Assembly (NCBI GenBank): GCA_963775295.1
Contig: CAVZIK010000006.1
Location: 1,550,001 to 1,614,000 of the forward strand
Source of the DNA: JAMDEO01 sp963775295
GTDB taxonomy: Bacteria > Actinomycetota > Thermoleophilia > RBG-16-64-13
DNA: 64,000 nt
Direction: 5' to 3'
In this document: positions 9,001-16,058 of the stretch, in pieces
Layout of the letters: each line of letters begins with the position of its first letter
Numbering within the stretch: the stretch's first letter is position 1
Program-made: the position numbers and the translations under genes
The notes under the pieces: generated by a model
Told to the model about the DNA's origin: nothing
What the model saw: only the letters and a program-made list of their open reading frames with translations
Databases searched by the model: none

Positions 9001-9114
9001 AACTTCCAGTTGCTCCATAAGGGCGGCTTTGACCCTCTCCGCTCCAGAGGAGAGACAGGCAGTACCGAAGCACATCATCATATGCATGCGGGGAGTCTTC
9101 GTGCCGGTCGCCAT
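6028..9114 (-). CDS. hndC: NuoF-like hydrogenase flavoprotein subunit fused to a GltD-like FAD/NAD(P)H module
   Basis: 1028 residues, far longer than the usual roughly 600 for HndC/HydB. The N-terminus is a thioredoxin-like [2Fe-2S] domain (CFGTAC, then ETGCNGFC). The NuoF core follows with the FMN/NADH motifs GRGGAGFPTG and NADEGDPGAF, an SLBB region, and the [4Fe-4S] site CGKCPPCR with a downstream Cys. From about residue 545 a GltD-like half begins: Fe-S cysteines (CSNACP, CGRVCFHPCENKC), an FAD site VIGAGPAGLSCAY, a second nucleotide site VIVGAGNSAIDAA, and GGDASTGPQSVV. The NuoF part passes electrons between NAD(H) and HndD. The added half should bind FAD and NADP(H). It overlaps hndB by one base. 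Bifurcation or transhydrogenation is inferred. Confidence 0.93.
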   Translation of the reverse strand: MATGTKTPRMHMMMCFGTACLSSGAERVKAALMEQLEVQGVRDEVNVIETGCNGFCAGGPLLVIYPGGVFYNKVGAEDTAEIVSEHVIKGRPVERLMYQHPTTQARIPLFKDIPFFARQNLRVLRNKGRIAAESIDEYIARDGYAALAKALGEMTPEGIVDEIKKSGLRGRGGAGFPTGMKWEFCAKTKGDKKYILCNADEGDPGAFMDRSILESDPHAVLEGMMLGARAIGADEGYIYCRAEYPLALERLGIAIAACRDYGLLGDNILGTDFCFDINIAQGSGAFVCGEETALMTSIEGKRGEPRPRPPFPAQKGLWGKPSVLNNVETLATIAGIIRNGSDWFRTAGTEKSPGTKIFALSGKVNNVGLVEVDMGIPLGDIIFDIAGGIPGGKQYKAAQLGGPSGGSIPKQHLNVPVDYESVQELGAIMGSGGLIVMDEDSCMVDMARFFLEFTQEESCGKCPPCRVGTKRMLEIVTRICHGQGEEGDIEKLISLGQTIKETALCGLGQTAPNPVLSNIRYFRDEFEAHIRDHHCEAGVCSDMFIAKCSNACPASVNVPGFVSLIGEKRFDEALALHRERNPLASICGRVCFHPCENKCNRASLDDPVAIRALKRFMTEQEIEPQLPKVLENAENAAKKIAVIGAGPAGLSCAYFLARLGYKPTIFEKEPSPGGMLVQAIPAYRLPREELGREISMIESIGVKIETGKALGKDFTLPGLKDQGYDAVFMGVGAPQGVKIGVMGEEGEGVIEALNFLAEYNVNGTAKVGKKVVIVGAGNSAIDAARTAIRLGAESATILYRRTRAQMPAWAEEVLAADEEGIEIKTLVAPNEIVRGPLGEVRGVVCSSMELGEYDSSGRRRPVTSRTPDFFIECDQVIGAIGQSLDASDLLGGVPVETRKGWIVTEAATGRTSVEWIFAGGDASTGPQSVVAAVAAGEKAAAAIDEYLTGVNHAFWRRDIAVDVFFDPDADPVDTPRAVVDCLDPKVRACSFSEVELPWDMEVALAEAKRCLRCDYGKVPVETAETKEM

Positions 9115-9518
9115 CAGTTCTCACCCCCGTAGCCGACCACGTACTGAGGAACGAGTTTGCCGCCAATGATGTGGTCGCGCCAGATCTCGCGGGCTTTCTC
9201 GGCGGTGAGGTCGCCGTAAATGACCTTGGGCTCGTCGAGCATCTCGATAGTCAGTACGGGTTCGCGTTCGCATATACCGATGCAGCCGGAGGTGGTCACG
9301 CGCACGTCGAGGCGTTCGGACGCGGTCAACTCATCGACCAGGGCGGAAAGCACTTCGCGGGAACCGCTCGCGATTCCGCAGGTGCCCATGTGTACGGTGG
9401 CGAGAACGTGATAGCCGTCCTCGCGGAGGGCGTTCTCCTTCTGAGTCTTCGCTTTAATGGCCTGAAGATCGGCGAGGCCGCGGATCTTGTGGGCGCCGGT
9501 GTCGTCAGACGGCGACAT
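9114..9518 (-). CDS. hndB: Hydrogenase subunit HndB, thioredoxin-like [2Fe-2S] protein
   Basis: 134 residues, the size of HndB of NADP-reducing hydrogenases. Cysteines sit in HMGTCGIASG and TSGCIGIC, the thioredoxin-like [2Fe-2S] fold. Only one Cys is present in the first motif, where NuoE-type domains have two. The final part CEREPVLTIE and the DGYHVL start region match the family. It is an electron-transfer or assembly subunit between HndA and HndC. It overlaps hndA by 14 bp and hndC by one, which indicates tight translational coupling. Confidence 0.88.
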   Translation of the reverse strand: MSPSDDTGAHKIRGLADLQAIKAKTQKENALREDGYHVLATVHMGTCGIASGSREVLSALVDELTASERLDVRVTTSGCIGICEREPVLTIEMLDEPKVIYGDLTAEKAREIWRDHIIGGKLVPQYVVGYGGEN

Positions 9519-10053
9519 TCTCGGTCACCTCCTCTTTTTCGTAGAAGGGAGCGAGCATCTGTCCCACCCGCGCGGGGCGGACGCGACGGTGCACCTCATC
9601 GTCGATGGAGACGGCGGGAGCGAGCCCGCAGGCTCCGAAGCAGCGCGCCACTTCGAGTGAGAACTGGCGGTCTTCTGTGGTTTCTCCCACGTCGATGCCT
9701 AACTTGTCCCTGATCGCGTCGAGCACTTGGAGCCCTCCGCGGACGTAGCAGGCGGTTCCGAGACACACCCTGATGACGTGCTTACCTCGGGGGACCGTGG
9801 AGAAGAATGAGTAGAAGCTGACCACTCCTGCGACCTCGCTGTAGGGCTTACGGAGGCCCAGAGCAACGCGCTTGAGGGCTACTTCGGGAAGATAGCCAAA
9901 GATGCCTTGCGCCATCTGAAGCACGGGGATCAGCGCGCCGGGCTTCTCCCTGTAGCGCTCTATCACCTCGTCAAGTCTCGCGAGAAGCTCCTCCTCTGAG
10001 GCCTCTTCGCCGCAGGCACATTTACCTGCCGGATTCTCCGTTTCAACCGTCAT
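9505..10053 (-). CDS. hndA: Hydrogenase subunit HndA, NuoE-like [2Fe-2S] protein
   Basis: 182 residues, about the usual NuoE length. An N-terminal helical region (RYREKPGALIPVLQMAQG, then GYLP) precedes the thioredoxin-like [2Fe-2S] domain with cysteines in CLGTACYVRGG and CFGACGLAP. It works with HndC to oxidise or reduce NAD(P)H. It is the first of the four structural genes. It lies 12 bp after the small ATPase gene, so the enzyme and accessory genes belong to one transcript. The acidic Cys-containing start (CACGEEASEEE) is unusual for NuoE. Confidence 0.93.
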   Translation of the reverse strand: MTVETENPAGKCACGEEASEEELLARLDEVIERYREKPGALIPVLQMAQGIFGYLPEVALKRVALGLRKPYSEVAGVVSFYSFFSTVPRGKHVIRVCLGTACYVRGGLQVLDAIRDKLGIDVGETTEDRQFSLEVARCFGACGLAPAVSIDDEVHRRVRPARVGQMLAPFYEKEEVTENVAV

Positions 10054-10065
10054 GCCTTGGACCTC

Positions 10066-10599
10066 CTAGCCCCGGTTTTCTTTCTGTTGTTCGTCTACCA
10101 TCACCCGGTCCAGATGCTGGGTAGCTCGTTTGAGAGGACCGCGCGTCGTTTCCGGCGCGCCGTCGATGACCGGCGGGTCGAATTCATCCCCGGTCAGACT
10201 TGCCGTAAATGTGATGTCCGGATTGGTGACCGCCATCAACGTGATGGTCTTGGCGATATCGCCCACCGGTACCCTGTCGACGTGGCTGAGGACCATCTCC
10301 ACGTCGACGCGCACGCCGGTGCTTCCCGACGCGTTACCCATATTGAGACTGCCGCCCGCCGCCTCGGCCTCGGCTCGGAGAAGACTCAGGCCGAGCCCCG
10401 TCTTCTTGTCTATTTTGGTCGTATAAAACGGATCGAGGACCTTCTCCGCATCGATCTGAAGTCCGCGTCCGTCATCTTCGACCGTAAGACGGAGTAGGTC
10501 GGACGCATGATCGGCGAAGAGCCCGATGGAAATGTGGGTGGCCTCGGCCCGGATGGAGTTCTCCAGGAGTTCAAGAAGATAGAGAGAGAGGTCATGCAC
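10066..10599 (-). CDS. HATPase-domain protein of the hydrogenase operon
   Basis: 177 residues with the Bergerat ATP-binding fold: N box LLENSIRAEATH near the start, G boxes DDGRGL and KTGLGLSLL. No HisKA helix is present, so it cannot autophosphorylate as a classical kinase does. It is related to anti-sigma or kinase-core ATPases that accompany [FeFe]-hydrogenase genes in anaerobes. It overlaps the PHP gene by 8 bp and precedes hndA by 12 bp. A regulatory or chaperone-like role with HndA is possible; substrate and partner are unknown. Confidence 0.8.
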   Translation of the reverse strand: MHDLSLYLLELLENSIRAEATHISIGLFADHASDLLRLTVEDDGRGLQIDAEKVLDPFYTTKIDKKTGLGLSLLRAEAEAAGGSLNMGNASGSTGVRVDVEMVLSHVDRVPVGDIAKTITLMAVTNPDITFTASLTGDEFDPPVIDGAPETTRGPLKRATQHLDRVMVDEQQKENRG

Positions 10600-11347
10600 G
10601 GTCGATCCGTCTCCCCAACCGATTTGCGAACGCCAGAGCGACCTCTGCGAACGTGGGTTCCTCGAGGGTCAACACCGTCACGGCCGCGCCGATCTCGTGC
10701 AGATAGTGGCTGTCGGATGAGCCGGTGATGGGTAGTCCGAATCTCCGGAACTCTTCCATGCGCGGGGCGTCCGAGGCCATGTGTTTGGAGACCTCAACGC
10801 CGTCGAACCCGGCGTCTTCGGGGAACCAGCCCAATTGGGAAAGGACGCCGAAAGCCCTTCTGTCTATGTGGGCGGCCACGGCGATTCCTCCGTGCCGCTT
10901 GATCAGTCCAACCGTGTCGTTGAGGACCAGTGTGGTCGCGACGGCGAGAGACGCCGTCTCTGCGTCTACCTGAGTCCCGTCTGCGCGCAAGACCTGCTGC
11001 TCTCCGAAAAAAGCGTAGTACTGTTCGTCCGCGGCCGGCAGAAGCGCCCGCACCTCGTCGGCCGCGGCCTCGGCGGCCGCGGCGTCTGGGAACAGGCCTA
11101 CCACGTGGACTTCCTCCGCACTGGTCACTTCCATGCCGGCGAGCACCACCAAGCGGTCCCCCGCTGCCTCTTGTACGGCGGCGACGTTGCGGGCGCTGTT
11201 GTGGTCACAGATGGCGATCATCTCAAGCCCGGCCTCCAACGCCGCCTCGACGATAGCGGCTGGGATCATCTCTTCTGAGCCGCAGGGCGACAGTGCCGTG
11301 TGGATGTGTAGATCGGCCAATGTGGGTCGCAGTGCTTGCGTCACCAA
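10592..11347 (-). CDS. PHP-domain phosphoesterase
   Basis: 251 residues. The start ADLHIHTALSPCG is the metal-binding HxH motif of PHP hydrolases, and ICDHNSARN and AHIDRRAFG supply further metal ligands; DSHYLHEIG near the C-terminus is the last one. It is predicted to hydrolyse a phosphoester or nucleotide with a tri-metal centre. PHP genes recur beside DRTGG and hydrogenase genes in anaerobes; the substrate is unknown. It is adjacent to the DRTGG gene without a gap and overlaps the small ATPase gene. Confidence 0.88.
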   Translation of the reverse strand: MVTQALRPTLADLHIHTALSPCGSEEMIPAAIVEAALEAGLEMIAICDHNSARNVAAVQEAAGDRLVVLAGMEVTSAEEVHVVGLFPDAAAAEAAADEVRALLPAADEQYYAFFGEQQVLRADGTQVDAETASLAVATTLVLNDTVGLIKRHGGIAVAAHIDRRAFGVLSQLGWFPEDAGFDGVEVSKHMASDAPRMEEFRRFGLPITGSSDSHYLHEIGAAVTVLTLEEPTFAEVALAFANRLGRRIDRA

Positions 11348-11695
11348 TCACCCCGTCCGGCCTCTCAGTCCCATTTCATACAAGCGCCCGGCGATCTCGA
11401 AGGTGTCAGCCGACGATGCGTATAGGCAGAGATTCTCACCTAGAGCACGGTCGATCACGTCTTGCTCCGGTATCCGGTCGGAGGAGAAGATCACGGCCTG
11501 AAGTCCGGCGTGACTGGCCACGGCGATAACATTCAAATGTACTTGAAGGGTGATGAGAACGCCCCCAACGGGAGCGTGGGCCAGCACGTCGCTGAGAAGA
11601 TCGGAGGCGTAGCCGCCCGCGATGTCGTCGCCGTGGACGACCCCCGGTGTCAGCTCGCGGAGGTTCAGCGTTTGGGCAAGCTCCTCCAGCCTCAT
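11348..11695 (-). CDS. DRTGG-domain protein
   Basis: 115 residues from the ATG at 11693-11695, chosen because it forms an ATGA overlap with the stop of the upstream gene. The whole protein is a DRTGG-type alpha/beta fold (VVHGDDIAGGYASDLLSDVLAHA, with ITLQVHLNVIAVAS in the middle). The domain occurs with CBS domains and in phosphotransacetylase-like proteins. It probably binds a small ligand, perhaps a nucleotide, and acts as a sensor. A similar domain ends the Rex protein at the head of this operon. Role in the hydrogenase circuit is inferred from position. Confidence 0.8.
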   Translation of the reverse strand: MRLEELAQTLNLRELTPGVVHGDDIAGGYASDLLSDVLAHAPVGGVLITLQVHLNVIAVASHAGLQAVIFSSDRIPEQDVIDRALGENLCLYASSADTFEIAGRLYEMGLRGRTG

Positions 11696-13335
11696 GTGTT
11701 GGACCTCCCCTTCGTGTCGTTCAGATAGGGACAATCGTCCACGGCCGCTCGCTCCAGGACCACGTCTTCAGCGAGGGCCGTGCAGGAGGGGGCGCCGCAG
11801 GCGCCGCAGTCCTTGCCGGGCAGGGTCTGTAGTATCGTCTGCAGCCGTCCCAGTTTCTCGATGGCAAGGGCCATGTCCGCGTCGAGGCGGATGCCCGGAC
11901 GGGCTGTGTAGGCCAATCGGCGCGGCACGGCCGCGGCGGGAGTATCCGGGGCGTCGGCCGGGCCGCAGGTCTCTTCCCACCTGCGATGGGAGACGTGGAA
12001 GTCCTCATGGAAGAAGGGCGATCCGAAGCACCCGCCCGCACATGCGTAGGGTTCCACCAAGGCGATATCGGTGAGAAGGCCGTTCTCCAACTCCTCCAAT
12101 ACCATCATCACGTGGTCGACGCCCGTCACCGTGAGCGCCACTGAGTCGGTTTCCGCACACGGCCCAAGGCCCCCGCGAGAGGTCTCGACTCCGTTCTTCT
12201 GAGGGTCCTGCTCGCTTGCCCCGGTCTTCGCGACCAACCGCTCCATGGCCGCCTGCCGCAGCAGCGATGGCGTCACGTACTCGGTTATCGTCTCCCTCCC
12301 CGGGAGAAGGCCGGCGGCGACTTCGTGCGAGACGAGCGCGGAGCGCTGACTCGGGCAGGAGACCACGTACACGATGGGCCGTTCGGGATGTCCCGCCTGC
12401 ACCGCCTCGATGGGCGAATCGAACGGTGCAAGATGGGGGATGAGGGAGGGAAAACGGAGTTCGATCAGATTTACGATCGCCGGACACACCGGAGTGATCA
12501 GGGGCCTGGATGCATCATCTGCCTGAGCAATCTCAGCCGATTCCTGTCGCAGGGCTTTCTCGTACGGCGCGAGGGAGATCACCTTTGCGAACCCGAGCGA
12601 CTTAAGCGCGGCGAGAACTCGTTCGGGCGGGTACTTCGCGCCGCAGTCGGCCAGAAACGCCGGAGGGATGGCGAGAACGGTCTGACTGATGTCGCCGAGG
12701 TCCTCCACGCTCGAAATATCGTTTCGGATCATCAAAGCCTCGGCTTTGCAGGCGGCGATACATGCGCCGCAGTCAATGCAGAGCGACTCGAACACGACAG
12801 GCAGGTGTTCCCTAATGCGGATCGCTTGTGTGGGGCATGCGGCCAGACAGCGTCCGCATTCCTGACATCGCTCGGGAGAGGCCTGCAAGGAGACGAAATG
12901 TGGCGGCCGCGTGGTGTCACGCTTGAAGTAGACGGTGAAGCTGATGCGGGTGCCGGCACCCAACCGGGAGGTCACGCGCAGGCGGTCGCTGCTCCGCTTG
13001 ATGTTGGGCAGCCCCATGCCCGCGCCAAAGCCGAGGGCCCGGGCCTCCGCGTTGGCCGTGGAGAAACCTTCTTTCATGGCCAGTTCGACGTCTGCGATGC
13101 CTGGGCCGTAATCGATGACGTCCACGTGGACCGCCTCTTCGGCCAGGTGCGCCTCCAGGTGCCCGCCCTGGGCGTGGATGACCACGTTCATCTCGGCCTC
13201 GTATGTGGCGATCATCGTCCGCCTGATCGCCTCGGGGTCCACGCCGATGCGCTTGAGGTGTTCCTTGAGAGCGCGGGAAGCGTCTCCGGCACGGTTAAAA
13301 TCGTTACTAACTATGTGATATGAGAGGAATTCCAC
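11692..13335 (-). CDS. Anti-sigma-type ATPase fused to ferredoxin and [FeFe]-hydrogenase-like domains
   Basis: 547 residues. Residues 1-140 are an RsbW/SpoIIAB-like HATPase (EAEMNVVIHAQ, DYGPGI, GFGAGMGLPNIKR). Two [4Fe-4S] motifs follow (Cys157/160/163/167 and 186/189/192/196). Next comes a hydrogenase large-subunit-like domain that retains cysteines at all expected H-cluster positions: Cys284 in VCPAI, Cys327 in VVSCPSQ, and Cys432 and Cys436 in ACAGGC. The C-terminus is an Fe-S domain with Cys510/513/518/535. No phospho-acceptor His is visible. The architecture suggests a redox- or H2-gated switch that binds or phosphorylates a partner. It is 14 bp after rex and is coupled to the DRTGG gene. 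Confidence 0.85.
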   Translation of the reverse strand: MEFLSYHIVSNDFNRAGDASRALKEHLKRIGVDPEAIRRTMIATYEAEMNVVIHAQGGHLEAHLAEEAVHVDVIDYGPGIADVELAMKEGFSTANAEARALGFGAGMGLPNIKRSSDRLRVTSRLGAGTRISFTVYFKRDTTRPPHFVSLQASPERCQECGRCLAACPTQAIRIREHLPVVFESLCIDCGACIAACKAEALMIRNDISSVEDLGDISQTVLAIPPAFLADCGAKYPPERVLAALKSLGFAKVISLAPYEKALRQESAEIAQADDASRPLITPVCPAIVNLIELRFPSLIPHLAPFDSPIEAVQAGHPERPIVYVVSCPSQRSALVSHEVAAGLLPGRETITEYVTPSLLRQAAMERLVAKTGASEQDPQKNGVETSRGGLGPCAETDSVALTVTGVDHVMMVLEELENGLLTDIALVEPYACAGGCFGSPFFHEDFHVSHRRWEETCGPADAPDTPAAAVPRRLAYTARPGIRLDADMALAIEKLGRLQTILQTLPGKDCGACGAPSCTALAEDVVLERAAVDDCPYLNDTKGRSNT

Positions 13336-13349
13336 CAGTGGGGCCCGCG

Positions 13350-14414
13350 TCAGCCGTGCTTTTTCTCGGACAGGTTTTGGAAGATCAGACCACAGGTCTC
13401 GAAGATTCCCAGCGGTGAGACCATGAGCAAGGTGCCGTTGTTCTGGGCTAGTTGGACGATCTCCGTGCTCGGATTGGTGTCGTCTACGAAACAGATCCCC
13501 GGTACGTCGATGAGTTCGGCCACCCTGAGCATCTGCAGGTTGGCCAACTTGGTCACGAGAAGAGTCCTCTGCGAGGCCTCGTGCAACAGGTCGCTCACCC
13601 TGTCGCCGGCGTAGATCTTGGTGACGTTGGTCTTGATCTGGTCTCCAGGTACGATGATGCGCGCGCCGATCCTGTCGGCGAGTTCCTCAAGGCTGAGTCC
13701 GGCTCCGTCCAACAACGAGTCGATCTTGCGGATGATTGGGTCGACTTCCACCTCGGCCGATTCTTCCTCCGCCGCCTTGGCCAGCCCTTCCTGGGCAAAG
13801 TAGGCTGCGGATTCCAATGCTGAAGTGATGTCCAAATAGTCGACGAAGACCTCTTCCGGTACCTGCAGAGCACCGGCGGTGAAGGTGACGATGCTGAGTA
13901 TGCCTGCCTCGACCAATGCCGTGGCGATCTCCTGGGCCATGACCGGGGGTACGGCAATGACGCCGACACGTATGCCTCTCGCGCTAATGACGTTGCTCAA
14001 CTCCGAGATGTCATAGATGGGGCAACCGCTTATCGTGGTCCCGCAAATCGCCGGATTGCTGTCGAAACCGGCCGTAATATGGAGCATGGGACGGTACTCC
14101 GAGAAGTGGGCGAGCAGCGCCCTTCCCAGACGGCCGACGCCCACCAACGCTATCTCCTGACGGGACGCTCCGACGAGGAACCGCTTGATGCTTGCGAGGC
14201 AGGTTTCCACCTCGTAGCCGCGGTTGGGGCTCCCTGTGTACCCGATGACCATTAGGTCTCGGCGTACCACCGTGGCGCTGACTCCCGCCAGGTGCGCGAG
14301 TTGATGCGAGTAAATACTGGTCGTGCCCGTGGTGCGGAGACTCTCCAGCAGCCGTCTGTATCGGCTGAGTCTACCAACCGTCTTCCGAGACACGACTGGT
14401 CTATTTGGCGCCAT
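13350..14414 (-). CDS. rex: Redox-sensing repressor Rex with C-terminal DRTGG-like domain
   Basis: 354 residues, compared with about 210 for standard Rex. Residues 10-75 form the winged helix (VSATVVRRDLMVIGYTG, then RGYEVE). The Rossmann NAD(H) domain begins with ALVGVGRLGRAL (90-100) and includes FDSNP. An acidic linker (EEESAEVEVD) joins it to an extra domain of about 130 residues that resembles DRTGG (TKIYAGDRVSDLL, TKLANLQMLRVAELIDVPG). Rex senses the NADH/NAD ratio and represses fermentation and hydrogenase genes. Here it is the first gene of the operon and should autoregulate through the operator in its own promoter. Function of the extra domain is unknown. Confidence 0.9.
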   Translation of the reverse strand: MAPNRPVVSRKTVGRLSRYRRLLESLRTTGTTSIYSHQLAHLAGVSATVVRRDLMVIGYTGSPNRGYEVETCLASIKRFLVGASRQEIALVGVGRLGRALLAHFSEYRPMLHITAGFDSNPAICGTTISGCPIYDISELSNVISARGIRVGVIAVPPVMAQEIATALVEAGILSIVTFTAGALQVPEEVFVDYLDITSALESAAYFAQEGLAKAAEEESAEVEVDPIIRKIDSLLDGAGLSLEELADRIGARIIVPGDQIKTNVTKIYAGDRVSDLLHEASQRTLLVTKLANLQMLRVAELIDVPGICFVDDTNPSTEIVQLAQNNGTLLMVSPLGIFETCGLIFQNLSEKKHG

Positions 14415-14475
14415 TACTTCACCGACCTGCCCCCCGTGACCGGTCCGATCCTCGACCCGCGTTCATCGCGTAACA

Positions 14476-14493
14476 GTGTTACTGGTTTCACAA
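14476..14493 (-). promoter_or_regulatory. Candidate Rex operator
   Basis: The 18-bp minus-strand sequence TTGTGAAACCAGTAACAC has the left half-site TTGTGAA of Rex operators exactly and a right half that matches 4 of 7 positions of TTCACAA with the right 4-bp spacing. It abuts and partly covers the -10 element, where bound Rex would block RNA polymerase. Autoregulation by the first gene is inferred. Confidence 0.5.
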
Positions 14494-14520
14494 TTTACCC
14501 TGTGGAGAGGACTCTGTCAA
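14492..14520 (-). promoter_or_regulatory. Promoter of the rex-hydrogenase operon
   Basis: Read on the minus strand: a perfect -35 TTGACA (14515-14520), a 17-nt spacer, and a -10 TAAATT (14492-14497). Transcription would begin near 14485, about 70 bases before the rex start codon. Confidence 0.65.
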
Positions 14521-14590
14521 CGCCCGGCGTCATTGTCGGAGACACATATGTGCAGCGAAAACACACATTACCGATACGGTCTTTTCAGGT

Positions 14591-14618
14591 TTGGGAAAGG
14601 GCGTTCAGGGGTTACACT
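14591..14618 (+). promoter_or_regulatory. Possible promoter for the TM1266-like gene
   Basis: TTGGGA (14591-14596) and TACACT (14613-14618) lie 16 nt apart, 54 bp before the start codon. Both boxes match only 4 of 6 consensus positions, so this is a weak assignment. Confidence 0.3.
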
Positions 14619-14671
14619 GAAAGAAGGTAGGCATATCAGGACCCCGCGATGAGCGGAGGAGGGCGCGAATC

Positions 14672-14920
14672 ATGCAGCATACCATTTTCGGCATCCACAT
14701 CTCCCAGCGTACCGAGAACGTTCCTGCACTCCAGACGACCCTGACCAAATTCGGATGCAACATTCGTACTCGTCTGGGCATCCACGACGCCGATGCCACC
14801 AGTTGCTCACCCAGCGGCCTGGTCCTCGTCGATGTCTTTGGACCCGAAGCGGAAGAGTTCTATAACGAGTTGAAAGGCCTCAAAGGGGTCGGACTGCAAC
14901 GGATGGACTTCCCCGAGTGA
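14672..14920 (+). CDS. TM1266-like iron-only hydrogenase system regulator
   Basis: 82 residues with a GGAGG site ahead of the ATG. The small ACT-like ferredoxin fold (TIFGIHISQR at the start, LVLVDVFGP in the middle) and the size match the TM1266 family, which is found beside [FeFe]-hydrogenase and hydrogenase-maturation genes. It is divergent from the rex operon and leads the ABC-transporter genes with a 19-bp gap. The family's biochemical role is not established; regulatory or ligand binding is assumed. Confidence 0.75.
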   Translation: MQHTIFGIHISQRTENVPALQTTLTKFGCNIRTRLGIHDADATSCSPSGLVLVDVFGPEAEEFYNELKGLKGVGLQRMDFPE

Positions 14921-14939
14921 GAAGAAGTCGGGACGCCAT

Positions 14940-16058
14940 ATGATCTCCAGATCGGGACGAACGTTCACTGCAGCCATACTCGCGGCGTTGGTCGTCGTCC
15001 TGGGCGTCTTCCTGCTTGCCGGGTGTGGTTCGTCCAGCACCGACACCACAATGGGGTCCCCACCGACGACGAGCACAGCGCCGTCGTCGGGGGGCGTCTC
15101 GTCCACCACCACGACCGCGGTGGTATCCACGACGATCGCCGCGGCCAAGCTGCCCAAGCTCACTCTCGTGGCGCCCCCCGGCCCCATGGCCATCCCGATG
15201 GCTTACATGGTCGTCAACAACAAGCTGGCCGACGTGGCCGACAAGACCGAACTGGTCATCTGGCAAAACGCCGAGCAGCTCAAGGCGATGGTCGCCGGCA
15301 CGCAGGGTGACTTCGTCACCATCCCTTCCAACAATTCGGCCGTCTTCTACAACAAGGGCGTCGCGCTCAAGCTCCTCGACATTTCGGTCTGGAATATCAC
15401 TTACCTGGTGACCAGGGATCCGACGGCCACCAGTTTTTCCGACATCAAAGGCAAGTCTCTGGTTGTGTCGCTCCAGGGCAGCGTTCCCGACGTCATGTTC
15501 CAGTACATCGTCAAGAAGGAAGGGCTCGACCCCAACAAGGACTTCGACCTGCGATACGCCACCGATCCCACGCAGGCGGCGCAGCTCCTCCTGGCGGGCA
15601 AGGTGGACAACGCCGTGCTGAGCGAGGCCCTCGCGACCTCCGTCATCCTTCAGACGCAGTCCGACGCCAAACCTCTCCGCCGTGCGCTCGCCTTCGATCA
15701 GGCCTGGGCTCAGGCGTCGGGTAGCTCGTCGGGAACGCCCATCGCGGGAACCGTCGCCACCGCCAGTGTCATGGACAATCCCGTGGTCGTGGCGGCCTTT
15801 CTCCGCGAGTACAAGGCAGCCGTCGACTGGATGCTGGCCAATCCGGACGAGGCCGGACAACTCGTGGAGACCCAACTGCCCCAGTTGGGTCTCAAGGCGG
15901 CTCCGTTGACCGCGTCACTCAAGAGCATCTCGTGGAAGTTCACTCCTGCCCAAGATGCCCGCGCCAGTCTGGAGGCTTTCTACAAAGCGCTTGCGGATCT
16001 CTCGCCTGAGGTCATCGGAGGCAAACTCCCAGATGACGGCTTCTACTACGCCCCCTGA
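14940..16058 (+). CDS. ABC importer substrate-binding lipoprotein, NMT1/SsuA-like
   Basis: 372 residues. An N-terminal hydrophobic segment ends in the lipobox LLAGC (Cys at about residue 29), followed by a Thr/Ser-rich tether and a periplasmic-binding fold (TLVAPPGPMAIPMAYM, DFVTIPSNNSAVFYNKG). The sequence resembles proteins that bind nitrate, sulfonates, taurine or thiamine precursors. The substrate cannot be named from sequence. It forms an operon with the overlapping permease and ATPase genes. Confidence 0.85.
   Translation: MISRSGRTFTAAILAALVVVLGVFLLAGCGSSSTDTTMGSPPTTSTAPSSGGVSSTTTTAVVSTTIAAAKLPKLTLVAPPGPMAIPMAYMVVNNKLADVADKTELVIWQNAEQLKAMVAGTQGDFVTIPSNNSAVFYNKGVALKLLDISVWNITYLVTRDPTATSFSDIKGKSLVVSLQGSVPDVMFQYIVKKEGLDPNKDFDLRYATDPTQAAQLLLAGKVDNAVLSEALATSVILQTQSDAKPLRRALAFDQAWAQASGSSSGTPIAGTVATASVMDNPVVVAAFLREYKAAVDWMLANPDEAGQLVETQLPQLGLKAAPLTASLKSISWKFTPAQDARASLEAFYKALADLSPEVIGGKLPDDGFYYAP

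Noticed and set aside
6259..9132. Plus-strand open frame of 957 codons
   Set aside because: Antisense to hndC. Its His/Gly/Asp-rich composition is typical of a shadow frame.
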